Assembly: GCF_913774235.1 (NCBI RefSeq)
Contig: NZ_CAJYDW010000018.1
Span: 124,001-188,000 of the forward strand
DNA length: 64,000 nucleotides
Direction: 5' to 3'
From: an uncultured Pseudomonas sp.
GTDB lineage: Bacteria; Pseudomonadota; Gammaproteobacteria; Pseudomonadales; Pseudomonadaceae
Below the pieces are notes generated by a model that saw only the letters and a list, made by a program, of their open reading frames with translations, had not been told where the DNA came from and made no database searches. Position 1 is the first letter of the stretch; every line of letters begins with the position of its first letter. The position numbers and the translations under genes are program-made. Shown here piece by piece: positions 57,827-64,000 of the stretch.

Positions 57827-58792
57827 ATGGCCGCACAGATCGACATCAACGAGCTCCACTGGCTGCTCGACATCGTGCAGAACATCGACGTCGGCGTGGT
57901 GGTGCTCGACCTCGAGTACCGCATCGAGGTCTGGAACAGCTTCATGGAAAACCACTCCGGCCGGATTCTCAGCGAGGTCAGCCAGCAGTCGCTGTTCGCC
58001 GTCTTCGCCGAGATCGACCAGGCCTGGTTCCGCGCCAAGGCCGAAAGCGTGGTCCTGCTGGGCACCCGGGCCTTCTCGATCTGGGAGCAACGGCCCTACC
58101 TGGTCCACTTCAAGAGCTACCAGCCGATCACCGGCGTGGAAGCCTTCATGTACCAGAACGTGACCTTGCTGCCGCTACGGGATTCCACCGGCGCCATCGC
58201 ACACATCTGCGTGGTGATCTACGACGTTACCGACGTCGCCATCAACAAGCGCCAGCTGGAGCTTTCCAACGACAAGCTGCAGGAGCTGTCGCGTACCGAC
58301 CGGCTCACCGGCCTGGCCAACCGGGGCTACTGGGAGGAGCGCCTCACCGAGGAATTCGCCCGCCACCAGCGCTATGGCGGCCGAATGGCCTTGATGATGC
58401 TCGACATCGATCACTTCAAGCGCATCAACGACACCTATGGCCATGCGGTGGGTGACCAGGCCATCAAGGCCCTGGCCGAAATGATCAAGACCCACGTCCG
58501 TACTGCCGACATCGCCGGCCGCTACGGCGGCGAGGAGTTCGGCATCGTGCTGCTCGATACCGGCGTCGACGGCGCGCGACTACTCGCTGAACGGTTACGC
58601 GAAGCGGTGGAGGCGATGCGCCTGGACGTGCTCGGAACGCCGCTAAACTTCACCATAAGCATCGGCATCACCGACCTCTCCGTGCCGCTGGGCAACCATG
58701 AACAGATGATCCAGCAGGCCGACAAGGCGCTGTACGACTCAAAGCACGGCGGGCGCAATAGGGTGACCAGCTTCGTCCAGAGCCTGGACTGA
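57827..58792 (+). CDS. PAS-GGDEF diguanylate cyclase
   Basis: 321-residue cytoplasmic signalling enzyme predicted to make cyclic di-GMP. A PAS-type sensory domain (about 10-135, LDIVQNIDVGVVVLDLEYRI) leads to a short coiled helix (about 140-155) and a GGDEF domain. The active site reads RYGGEEFGIVL, consistent with activity. A product-inhibition I-site (RTAD) stands five residues before it. DIDHFKRINDTYGHAVGD is the metal- and GTP-binding region. No transmembrane helix. It starts 2 bp after the CheY-CheC stop, so the two presumably act in one pathway. Confidence 0.93.
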   Translation: MAAQIDINELHWLLDIVQNIDVGVVVLDLEYRIEVWNSFMENHSGRILSEVSQQSLFAVFAEIDQAWFRAKAESVVLLGTRAFSIWEQRPYLVHFKSYQPITGVEAFMYQNVTLLPLRDSTGAIAHICVVIYDVTDVAINKRQLELSNDKLQELSRTDRLTGLANRGYWEERLTEEFARHQRYGGRMALMMLDIDHFKRINDTYGHAVGDQAIKALAEMIKTHVRTADIAGRYGGEEFGIVLLDTGVDGARLLAERLREAVEAMRLDVLGTPLNFTISIGITDLSVPLGNHEQMIQQADKALYDSKHGGRNRVTSFVQSLD

Positions 58793-58873
58793 GTCGATTA
58801 TCCGACTGTTTCACTAGGGCTTTCGTCGAGGGGTGGGGTGGCGTAAACTTGTCACACCTGTTGAGGAGTGACC

Positions 58874-59458
58874 ATGAGCGCCATCACCATTACCGACGCG
58901 GCTCAGGATTACCTGGCCGACCTGTTGGAAAAGCAGAACACCCCTGGGATCGGTATCCGCATCTTCATCACCCAGCCCGGTACCCAGTACGCCGAGACCT
59001 GCATCGCCTATTGCAAGCCCGGCGAAGAGAAGCCCGATGACCAGCCCATCGGTCTGAAGAGCTTCACCGCCTATATCGACGCCATCAGCCAGCCCTTCCT
59101 CGAAGATGCCCTGGTGGACTACGCCACCGACCGCATGGGCGGTCAGCTGACCATCAAGGCCCCCAACGCCAAGGTGCCCATGGTCAACGAGGACAGCCCG
59201 CTCAACGAGCGTGTCGACTACTACCTGCAGACCGAGATCAACCCTGGGCTCGCCAGCCATGGTGGCATGGTCAGCCTGGTGGACATCGTCGACGACAACG
59301 TCGCGGTGCTGCGTTTCGGCGGCGGTTGTCAGGGTTGCGGCCAGGTCGATCTGACCCTCAAGGACGGCGTCGAGCGCACCCTGCTGGAGCGGATCCCCGA
59401 ACTTACCGCTGTGCGGGACGTGACCGACCATACCAACCGCGAAAACGCCTACTACTGA
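58874..59458 (+). CDS. nfuA: Fe-S biogenesis protein NfuA
   Basis: 194-residue iron-sulfur carrier. The N-terminal domain is A-type-like and the C-terminal Nfu domain carries the cluster-binding CxxC at C152 and C155 ([13 protein letters not shown]). Start: ATG at 58874, five nt after GAGGAG. NfuA delivers 4Fe-4S clusters to target enzymes; radical SAM and siroheme enzymes encoded in this window are the kind of clients expected. Ends at a hairpin. Confidence 0.95.
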   Translation: MSAITITDAAQDYLADLLEKQNTPGIGIRIFITQPGTQYAETCIAYCKPGEEKPDDQPIGLKSFTAYIDAISQPFLEDALVDYATDRMGGQLTIKAPNAKVPMVNEDSPLNERVDYYLQTEINPGLASHGGMVSLVDIVDDNVAVLRFGGGCQGCGQVDLTLKDGVERTLLERIPELTAVRDVTDHTNRENAYY

Positions 59459-59481
59459 TAGAGCACTCTCGCGGCCACGGA

Positions 59482-59506
59482 GGGCTATCGATCAGGTCGA
59501 TAGCCC
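59482..59506. terminator. Hairpin between nfuA and the convergent hypothetical gene
   Basis: 10-bp perfect stem GGGCTATCGA/TCGATAGCCC around TCAGG, followed by TTCGGCGTTTC on the plus strand. It lies 9 bp before the stop of the gene on the other strand and would serve both. Confidence 0.75.
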
Positions 59507-59515
59507 TTCGGCGTT

Positions 59516-59926
59516 TCAGTGGCGTGCTGCGTCATCCGGCAAGGCCATCAGACGCTGCTCCTGCGCCCAGTCGAAGTCTTCGCCACGGGATTCCGCCTCG
59601 TGGCGGCGCTCGTCCAATCGTTGATAGAGCGCCAGTTCTTCGTCCGGCATGAAGTGCAGGCAGTCGCCACCAAAGAACCACAGCAGGTCGCGCGGGACGC
59701 GATGGGCGATCTGCGGATAGCGGCTGAAGATCTGGCTGAGCAGATCCTGACCGAGATAGGCGTATTCCTCGGGTGCCTTGGGCAGCCCGGCGACCAGTTC
59801 ATCGAAGCGGTCGAGGAACAGCGCGTGATTCTCCGAGGGCACCTGCTCGGCCGCGCCGACGTCGGCCAGGACCGCCCGCAACTGGGCGAGGAGGGCAACG
59901 TGGTGATCGAGATAGGAAGTGGCCAT
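59516..59926 (-). CDS. Conserved hypothetical protein, PA2817-like
   Basis: 136-residue soluble, acidic protein beginning MATSYLDHHVALLAQLRAVL. Predicted all-helical, with EEYAYLGQDLLSQIFSRYP, DLLWFFGGDCLHFMPDEEL and a charged tail. I recall similar proteins in pseudomonads as hypothetical; I cannot state a function or be sure of the label. AGGAG lies 8 nt before the ATG, so the start is firm. Monocistronic, divergent from the ABC exporter. Confidence 0.75.
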   Translation of the reverse strand: MATSYLDHHVALLAQLRAVLADVGAAEQVPSENHALFLDRFDELVAGLPKAPEEYAYLGQDLLSQIFSRYPQIAHRVPRDLLWFFGGDCLHFMPDEELALYQRLDERRHEAESRGEDFDWAQEQRLMALPDDAARH

Positions 59927-60068
59927 GGGTGTCTCCTGAAAAAGCGGCTGCGCAGTATAGGGGCACTGTCCGATATTGTCTGGTTCGACTAGGATCGAAC
60001 CTTTGCCCTCTGCCGGGGTTATAGGAAGTAGCACTTTTCTTTGCAAATCAGTTCTTGCCGGGAGGCAC

Positions 60069-61001
60069 ATGAGTCTAGCTCTCTCCATTCGGGGTCTGAC
60101 CAAGACCTACAACAACGGCTTCACCGCCCTCAAGGGCATCGACCTCGATGTGGTCGAAGGTGACTTCTTTGCGCTGCTCGGTCCGAACGGAGCCGGCAAG
60201 TCGACCACCATCGGCATCCTTTCTACCCTAGTCAACAAGTCGGGCGGCTCGGTGTCGGTGTTCGGCAACGACCTGGACCGTGACCCGTCCGGTTTGAAGC
60301 GTTGCCTGGGCGTGGTGCCCCAGGAGTTCAACTTCAACCAGTTCGAGAAGGCCTTCGACATCCTGGTGACCCAGGCCGGCTACTACGGTATCCCCGCCCG
60401 CATCGCCGGTGAGCGTGCCGAGGAGTACCTGACCCAACTCGGGCTGTGGGACAAGCGCGACACCCCCTCGCGCATGCTCTCCGGCGGCATGAAGCGCCGC
60501 CTGATGATCGCCCGCGCGCTGATCCACAAGCCACGCCTGCTGATCCTCGACGAACCCACCGCTGGGGTCGACATCGAGCTGCGCCGCTCCATGTGGAATT
60601 TCCTCACCGAGCTGAACGGGCAGGGGACCAGCATCATCCTCACCACCCACTATCTCGAAGAGGCCGAGCAACTCTGCCGCAACATCGCCATCATCGACCA
60701 TGGCGAGCTGGTGGAGCACACCAGCATGCGCAAGCTGCTGCAGAAGCTCAACGTCGAGACCTTCATCGTCGACGTGGTCCAGCCGTTGACGGCGGCGCCG
60801 CAACTGGAAGGCTATCCGACCCGGCTGCTGGGCGATCACTCCTTCGAGGTGCAGATCGACAAGGCCAGTGGCGTCAATGCGCTGTTCCGCCAACTGGACG
60901 CCGCTGGCATCCAGGTCCAGAGCCTGAGAAACAAAGCCAACCGCCTGGAGGAGCTGTTCGTCTCCCTGGTGGAAAAGAATCTAGCCAAGGTCGCCCGATG
61001 A
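60069..61001 (+). CDS. yadG: ABC exporter ATP-binding protein (YadG type)
   Basis: 310-residue ATPase of a two-component exporter. Walker A GPNGAGKST (38-46), signature MLSGGMKRRLMIARAL, Walker B LLILDEPTAGVD and the switch His in ILTTHYLEEAE. GGGAGGC precedes the ATG. The stop overlaps the permease start by 4 bp, as in yadG-yadH. Substrate unknown. A longer frame upstream to 59976 has no ribosome site. Confidence 0.92.
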   Translation: MSLALSIRGLTKTYNNGFTALKGIDLDVVEGDFFALLGPNGAGKSTTIGILSTLVNKSGGSVSVFGNDLDRDPSGLKRCLGVVPQEFNFNQFEKAFDILVTQAGYYGIPARIAGERAEEYLTQLGLWDKRDTPSRMLSGGMKRRLMIARALIHKPRLLILDEPTAGVDIELRRSMWNFLTELNGQGTSIILTTHYLEEAEQLCRNIAIIDHGELVEHTSMRKLLQKLNVETFIVDVVQPLTAAPQLEGYPTRLLGDHSFEVQIDKASGVNALFRQLDAAGIQVQSLRNKANRLEELFVSLVEKNLAKVAR

Positions 61002-61777
61002 GTACCGAATTCCAAGCCAACCTGGTGGCGCTGCGGACCATCGTCCACCGCGAAGTACGCCGCTTCACCCGCATCTGGGCCCAGACGCTGCTGCCTCCGG
61101 CGATCACCATGGTCCTCTACTTCGTGATCTTCGGTAACCTGATCGGCAACCGCATCGGTGGCATGGGTGGCTTCACCTACATGCAGTACATCGTGCCGGG
61201 CCTGATCATGATGTCGGTGATCACCAACGCCTACAGCAATGTGGTCTCCAGCTTCTTCAGCAGCAAGTTCCAGCGCTCGGTGGAAGAGCTGCTGGTCTCG
61301 CCGGTCTCGCCCCACGTCATCCTCATTGGCTACGCCATGGGCGGCATCCTGCGCGGCCTGGCCGTGGCGGCCATCGTCAGCCTGCTGTCGCTGTTCTTCA
61401 CCCACATGCAGGTGCACCACCTCGGCATCATGCTACTGGTGATCGTCCTGACCGCGGCGATCTTCGCCCTGGGCGGCTTCATCAACGCCGTCTACGCACG
61501 CAACTTCGATGATATCTCCATCGTGCCGACCTTCGTGCTGACGCCGCTGACCTACCTGGGTGGCGTCTTCTACTCCATCGACCTGCTGCCCGAGTTCTGG
61601 CAGAAGGTATCCCTGGTCAACCCCATCCTGCACATGGTCAACGCCTTCCGCTACGGCATCCTGGGCGTATCGGACATCCGCATCGGGGTGGCGATCGCCT
61701 TCATGCTGTTCGCAGTGGTCGTACTTTATCTGGTCAGCATCCGCCTGCTCGTCAGCGGGCGTGGCATGCGTCATTGA
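60998..61777 (+). CDS. yadH: ABC-2 type permease (YadH type)
   Basis: 259-residue integral membrane protein with about six helices, the ABC2_membrane fold. The [21 protein letters not shown] region and the conserved C-terminal [24 protein letters not shown] are typical of the YadH/NodJ group. It overlaps yadG by ATGA and its stop is 14 bp before queF. The pair is predicted to export a hydrophobic or polysaccharide-related compound. Confidence 0.92.
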   Translation: MSTEFQANLVALRTIVHREVRRFTRIWAQTLLPPAITMVLYFVIFGNLIGNRIGGMGGFTYMQYIVPGLIMMSVITNAYSNVVSSFFSSKFQRSVEELLVSPVSPHVILIGYAMGGILRGLAVAAIVSLLSLFFTHMQVHHLGIMLLVIVLTAAIFALGGFINAVYARNFDDISIVPTFVLTPLTYLGGVFYSIDLLPEFWQKVSLVNPILHMVNAFRYGILGVSDIRIGVAIAFMLFAVVVLYLVSIRLLVSGRGMRH

Positions 61778-61791
61778 GTGTCGAAAGAGTC

Positions 61792-62619
61792 ATGCAGAGC
61801 GTAGAACTATCGCCCCTGGGCAAGAGCACCGAGTACGTCAGCCACTACGAACCGGCCTTGCTCTATCCGATCCCGCGGGCGCCCAAGTGGGCGGAGCTGG
61901 GCCTGAACGCGGCGTCGCTGCCGTTCCGAGGTGTCGATGTCTGGACCTGCTACGAGCTGTCCTGGCTGCTGCCGTCGGGCAAGCCGGTGGTCGCCATCGC
62001 CGAATTCGCCATCCCGGCGGCGTCGCCGAACATCATCGAGTCCAAGTCGTTCAAGCTGTATCTCAATTCCCTGAACCAGTCGGTGTTCGCCTCCTGGGCC
62101 GAACTCGAAGCCATTCTGGTCAGGGATCTGAGCGCAGCCGCTGGCGCCCCGGTCGGGGTCACGCTGCTCTCGCTGGACGACTGGGCCGCCCGGGGTATCC
62201 AGCGGCCAGCCGGCCAGTGCATCGACGACCTGGATATCACTGTTGACCGCTATGCCGAGCCACAGGTGCAGACCTTGGCCGTTGGTGAAGCGCGGAACAG
62301 CCAACGCTTCTTTAGTCATCTGCTGAAGTCGAACTGCCCGGTTACCGGTCAGCCGGACTGGGGTACTGTTGTCGTCGAGTACGAAGCAGGGCTAGCGCTG
62401 GACCCAGCGAGCCTGCTGCGTTACCTGGTCGCCTTCCGCCAGCACGCCGACTTCCACGAGCAGTGCGTGGAACGCATCTATCTGGATCTCTGGCAGGTAC
62501 TGGAGCCGGCACGGCTCACGGTTTTCGCCCGCTATGTACGGCGGGGTGGGCTGGATATCAATCCCTACCGCAGCAGCGACGATATCCAGCCCGGGTCCGA
62601 ACGTTACGTTCGGCAGTGA
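61792..62619 (+). CDS. queF: NADPH-dependent 7-cyano-7-deazaguanine reductase QueF
   Basis: 275-residue enzyme converting preQ0 to preQ1 in queuosine biosynthesis, using NADPH. Catalytic Cys182 and Asp189 are in [28 protein letters not shown] is the substrate/NADPH-binding segment, and FHEQCVERI follows. I start at the ATG at 61792 with AAGAG upstream; a TTG at 61774 overlaps the yadH stop but gives an untypical N-terminus. The gene ends exactly where the convergent DUF4404 gene ends, with no base between them. Confidence 0.94.
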   Translation: MQSVELSPLGKSTEYVSHYEPALLYPIPRAPKWAELGLNAASLPFRGVDVWTCYELSWLLPSGKPVVAIAEFAIPAASPNIIESKSFKLYLNSLNQSVFASWAELEAILVRDLSAAAGAPVGVTLLSLDDWAARGIQRPAGQCIDDLDITVDRYAEPQVQTLAVGEARNSQRFFSHLLKSNCPVTGQPDWGTVVVEYEAGLALDPASLLRYLVAFRQHADFHEQCVERIYLDLWQVLEPARLTVFARYVRRGGLDINPYRSSDDIQPGSERYVRQ

Positions 62620-62889
62620 TCAGATGCCCATGCTGCTCAGGCTGTTCATGATGGACCTGAGCGTACCGGCCATGGTGGGGTGACTGACTTCGAAACGCTC
62701 TACCGCCAGATTGACGCCATCCACCAGGCTGCTGTCGCTGGTATGGGTGGCGTCTTCGTTGGCCAGCTGAAACTCGATGTCACGGATCAGGAGCTCCAGG
62801 CTTTCCCGGTCCTCGGGCGAAGACGGCGGATCCTGATCCAGCTGGTGGCGGAGTTCGTCGAGTTGTTCCTGCAGATGAGACGTGGTCAT
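62620..62889 (-). CDS. DUF4404 protein
   Basis: 89 residues. The LQEQLDELRHQLDQDPP and RESLELLIRDIEFQL helices followed by VDGVNLAVERFEVSHPTMAGTLRSIMNSLSSMGI match DUF4404, a short helical family of unknown function common in pseudomonads. AGGAGA precedes the ATG by 7 nt. Convergent with queF and divergent from the mlaA-like gene. Confidence 0.85.
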   Translation of the reverse strand: MTTSHLQEQLDELRHQLDQDPPSSPEDRESLELLIRDIEFQLANEDATHTSDSSLVDGVNLAVERFEVSHPTMAGTLRSIMNSLSSMGI

Positions 62890-62911
62890 GGCGTTTCTCC
62901 TGTGTCCGGAC

Positions 62912-62938
62912 TCTTTGACCGCAACGACGGGTCAAAGA
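62912..62938. repeat. 9-bp inverted repeat upstream of the mlaA-like gene
   Basis: TCTTTGACC (62912-62920) and GGTCAAAGA (62930-62938) are perfect reverse complements around a 9-nt spacer, in the divergent gap between DUF4404 and mlaA. It could be an operator or a hairpin in the DUF4404 leader. Confidence 0.5.
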
Positions 62939-62960
62939 TCGAGTGACTGAGTTCGGCCAC

Positions 62961-62991
62961 TGAGCCAAAGTAGCAAAGCTATGACTATAAT
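62961..62991 (+). promoter_or_regulatory. Promoter for the mlaA-like gene
   Basis: TATAAT at 62986-62991 is a perfect -10. The -35 is poor (TGAGCC at 62961-62966, 19-bp spacing). Predicted start of transcription is about 35 nt before the ATG. Confidence 0.5.
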
Positions 62992-63032
62992 CGGCGCCTT
63001 TCAGGCGTCTGAGTGCAACTAGGAGAGAAGCG

Positions 63033-63734
63033 ATGACGGTCGAGCGACGGGGTTCCAGGGTCTGGGGCGCGCTGCTGGCGACAGCCCTGACGTTTGCCGG
63101 TCAGGCGATGGCGGCGGAAGCCGAGAATCCCGATCCGTGGGAGGGCTTCAACCGCAAGATCTTCGTGTTCAACGACACCCTGGACACCTATGCCCTCAAG
63201 CCGGTCGCCCAGGGCTACCAGCGCTTCACGCCGGGCTTCGTGCAGACGGGCGTGAGCAACTTCTTCAACAACCTGGGGGACGTGCGCAACCTGGTCAACG
63301 ACCTGCTGCAGGGTAAGGTGGAACACGCCGGGGTCGATACCGCGCGGCTGCTGATGAACACCACCCTGGGCGGCCTCGGCCTGGTGGACGTGGCCACCAA
63401 GGCCGGTCTACAGCGCAACGACGAGGATTTCGGCCAGACCCTGGGCAAGTGGGGCGCGAGCAGCGGTCCCTACCTGGTGCTGCCGTTCTTCGGTCCCAGC
63501 AGCGTACGTGACGGCCTCGGCCGTATCCCGGACAGCTACACCAGCGCCTATCCCTATGTGGACGACGTGGCGGTCCGCAACAGCGCCTTCGCTCTCAGCA
63601 CCGTCGACACCCGCGCCGGGCTGCTGCAGGCCGAGCGCCTGATCACCGGCGACAAGTACGTGTTCATCCGCAACGCCTATCTGCAGACCCGGGAATTCAA
63701 GGTCAAGGATGGCCACGTGGTGGACGATTTCTAG
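63033..63734 (+). CDS. mlaA: MlaA/VacJ-family outer-membrane lipid protein
   Basis: 233-residue component of the Mla system, which removes mislocalised phospholipids from the outer leaflet. The VacJ signature is NPDPWEGFNRKIFVFND; FFNNLGDVRNLVNDLLQGK and FGQTLGKWGASSGPYLVLPFFGPSS are further blocks. The N-terminus is a signal peptide (cleavage near AMAAEA), but there is no lipobox Cys in the first 40 residues, unlike E. coli MlaA. AGGAGAG precedes the ATG. Followed by a strong intrinsic terminator. Confidence 0.92.
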   Translation: MTVERRGSRVWGALLATALTFAGQAMAAEAENPDPWEGFNRKIFVFNDTLDTYALKPVAQGYQRFTPGFVQTGVSNFFNNLGDVRNLVNDLLQGKVEHAGVDTARLLMNTTLGGLGLVDVATKAGLQRNDEDFGQTLGKWGASSGPYLVLPFFGPSSVRDGLGRIPDSYTSAYPYVDDVAVRNSAFALSTVDTRAGLLQAERLITGDKYVFIRNAYLQTREFKVKDGHVVDDF

Positions 63735-63754
63735 CGCACGACACGGATGAAACG

Positions 63755-63782
63755 AAAAAGGCAGCCCTGAGGCTGCCTTTTT
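63755..63782 (+). terminator. Intrinsic terminator after mlaA
   Basis: 12-bp stem with A-rich 5' and T-rich 3' ends (63755-63766 and 63771-63782) around GGCAGCC-CTGA-GGCTGCC, 20 bp after the stop. Clean Rho-independent terminator. Confidence 0.9.
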
Positions 63783-63797
63783 TCATTGCTATGGCGT

Positions 63798-64000
63798 CTA
63801 GCGCATCTCGAGCACCGACAGCCCGAGCAATTGCTTGCCCAAATCGGTGGCCTGGACGCGCAGCACCTCGGCATCCGCTTCCAAACCCTTGAGTTCGGGA
63901 TGACTGGAGGGAATGATCACCGTCACCCGGTCACCGACCGAGAGCGCGGTTTCCGCTTCGATCTGGAAGCCGGTGCTGGACATGTCCACGCAGCGGGCAT
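63798..64000 (-). CDS. PilZ domain protein (5' part outside the window)
   Basis: About 67 codons of the C-terminal part of a PilZ protein, reading in from the right edge. The upstream codons give ARCVDMSSTGFQIEAE, which contains the PilZ D-x-S-x-x-G signature for cyclic di-GMP binding. The RxxxR motif would lie further upstream. SVGDRVTVIIPSSHPEL and ADAEVLRVQ fit the barrel. The diguanylate cyclase at 57.8 kb is only 5 kb away, though no operon connects them. Confidence 0.75.
   Translation of the reverse strand, partial: ARCVDMSSTGFQIEAETALSVGDRVTVIIPSSHPELKGLEADAEVLRVQATDLGKQLLGLSVLEMR

Overview
The window is a stretch of high-GC gammaproteobacterial chromosome that reads as Pseudomonas. 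The evidence is the gene content: muxABC-opmB, mqo, a hemoprotein-type cysI followed by a DUF934 gene, an Efe iron module, metH near nfuA, and pnuC beside uppP. Protein sequences resemble P. aeruginosa orthologues that I remember, and REP-type palindromes are present. From memory alone it could belong to the P. oryzihabitans group; I cannot verify a species. Most of the window is ordinary core genome. I see no prophage, insertion sequence, CRISPR array, rRNA or intact tRNA.

Layout. 1-3.4 kb: ribose ABC transporter genes rbsB-rbsA-rbsC (minus strand, rbsC cut by the window edge) behind a LacI-type operator. 3.5-8.5 kb: apt, an ABM-domain protein, folE with an Smr gene, a NadR-like kinase with pnuC, then uppP and a DUF1294 gene. 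8.6-16.5 kb: a lipoprotein-type gamma-glutamyltransferase, mqo, the ABC-F protein ybiT, a receiver-only protein lacking its phospho-acceptor Asp, a 64-residue ORF and a cyclopropane fatty acid synthase-like gene. 16.5-23 kb: two tandem paralogous MFS transporters, DUF192, a methyltransferase, a PstS-like/OmpA fusion and xthA. 23-29 kb: tamA-tamB and tpx. 29.3-38.3 kb: the four-gene muxABC-opmB efflux operon. 38.3-43.6 kb: a repeat-rich gap, an SCP2 protein, sohB, an AcuI/YhdH reductase, and cysI with its DUF934 partner. 43.7-49.1 kb: an iron-uptake cluster (efeU, cupredoxin-type efeO, efeB, efeM) behind a Fur-box-like site, next to a Tat-signal beta-propeller gene. 49.1-56.6 kb: a membrane protein, an RlmN/Cfr-family radical SAM enzyme, DUF1883, a PQQ-type sugar dehydrogenase, an AT-rich orphan gene and metH. 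56.8-64 kb: a CheY-CheC protein with a PAS-GGDEF diguanylate cyclase, nfuA, a yadGH-type ABC exporter, queF, DUF4404, an MlaA-like gene and a partial PilZ gene.

Functional groupings. Several operons rest on 4-bp stop/start overlaps: rbsA-rbsC, kinase-pnuC, the two MFS genes, tamA-tamB, muxC-opmB, efeU-efeO-efeB and yadG-yadH. The envelope is a recurring theme: the TAM complex, a tripartite RND pump, MlaA, UppP, SohB and the cfa-like enzyme. Sulfur and one-carbon metabolism is represented by cysI and metH.

The least explained items are the Asn-for-Asp receiver, the CheY-CheC/diguanylate cyclase pair with phased repeats upstream, the AT-rich membrane-protein gene before metH, the second imelysin-like protein in the efe cluster, the folded leader before uppP and an MlaA without a lipobox. 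I did not find a clearly new multi-gene system. Strand assignments and most starts are firm; functions are assigned by motif and memory, not by database search.
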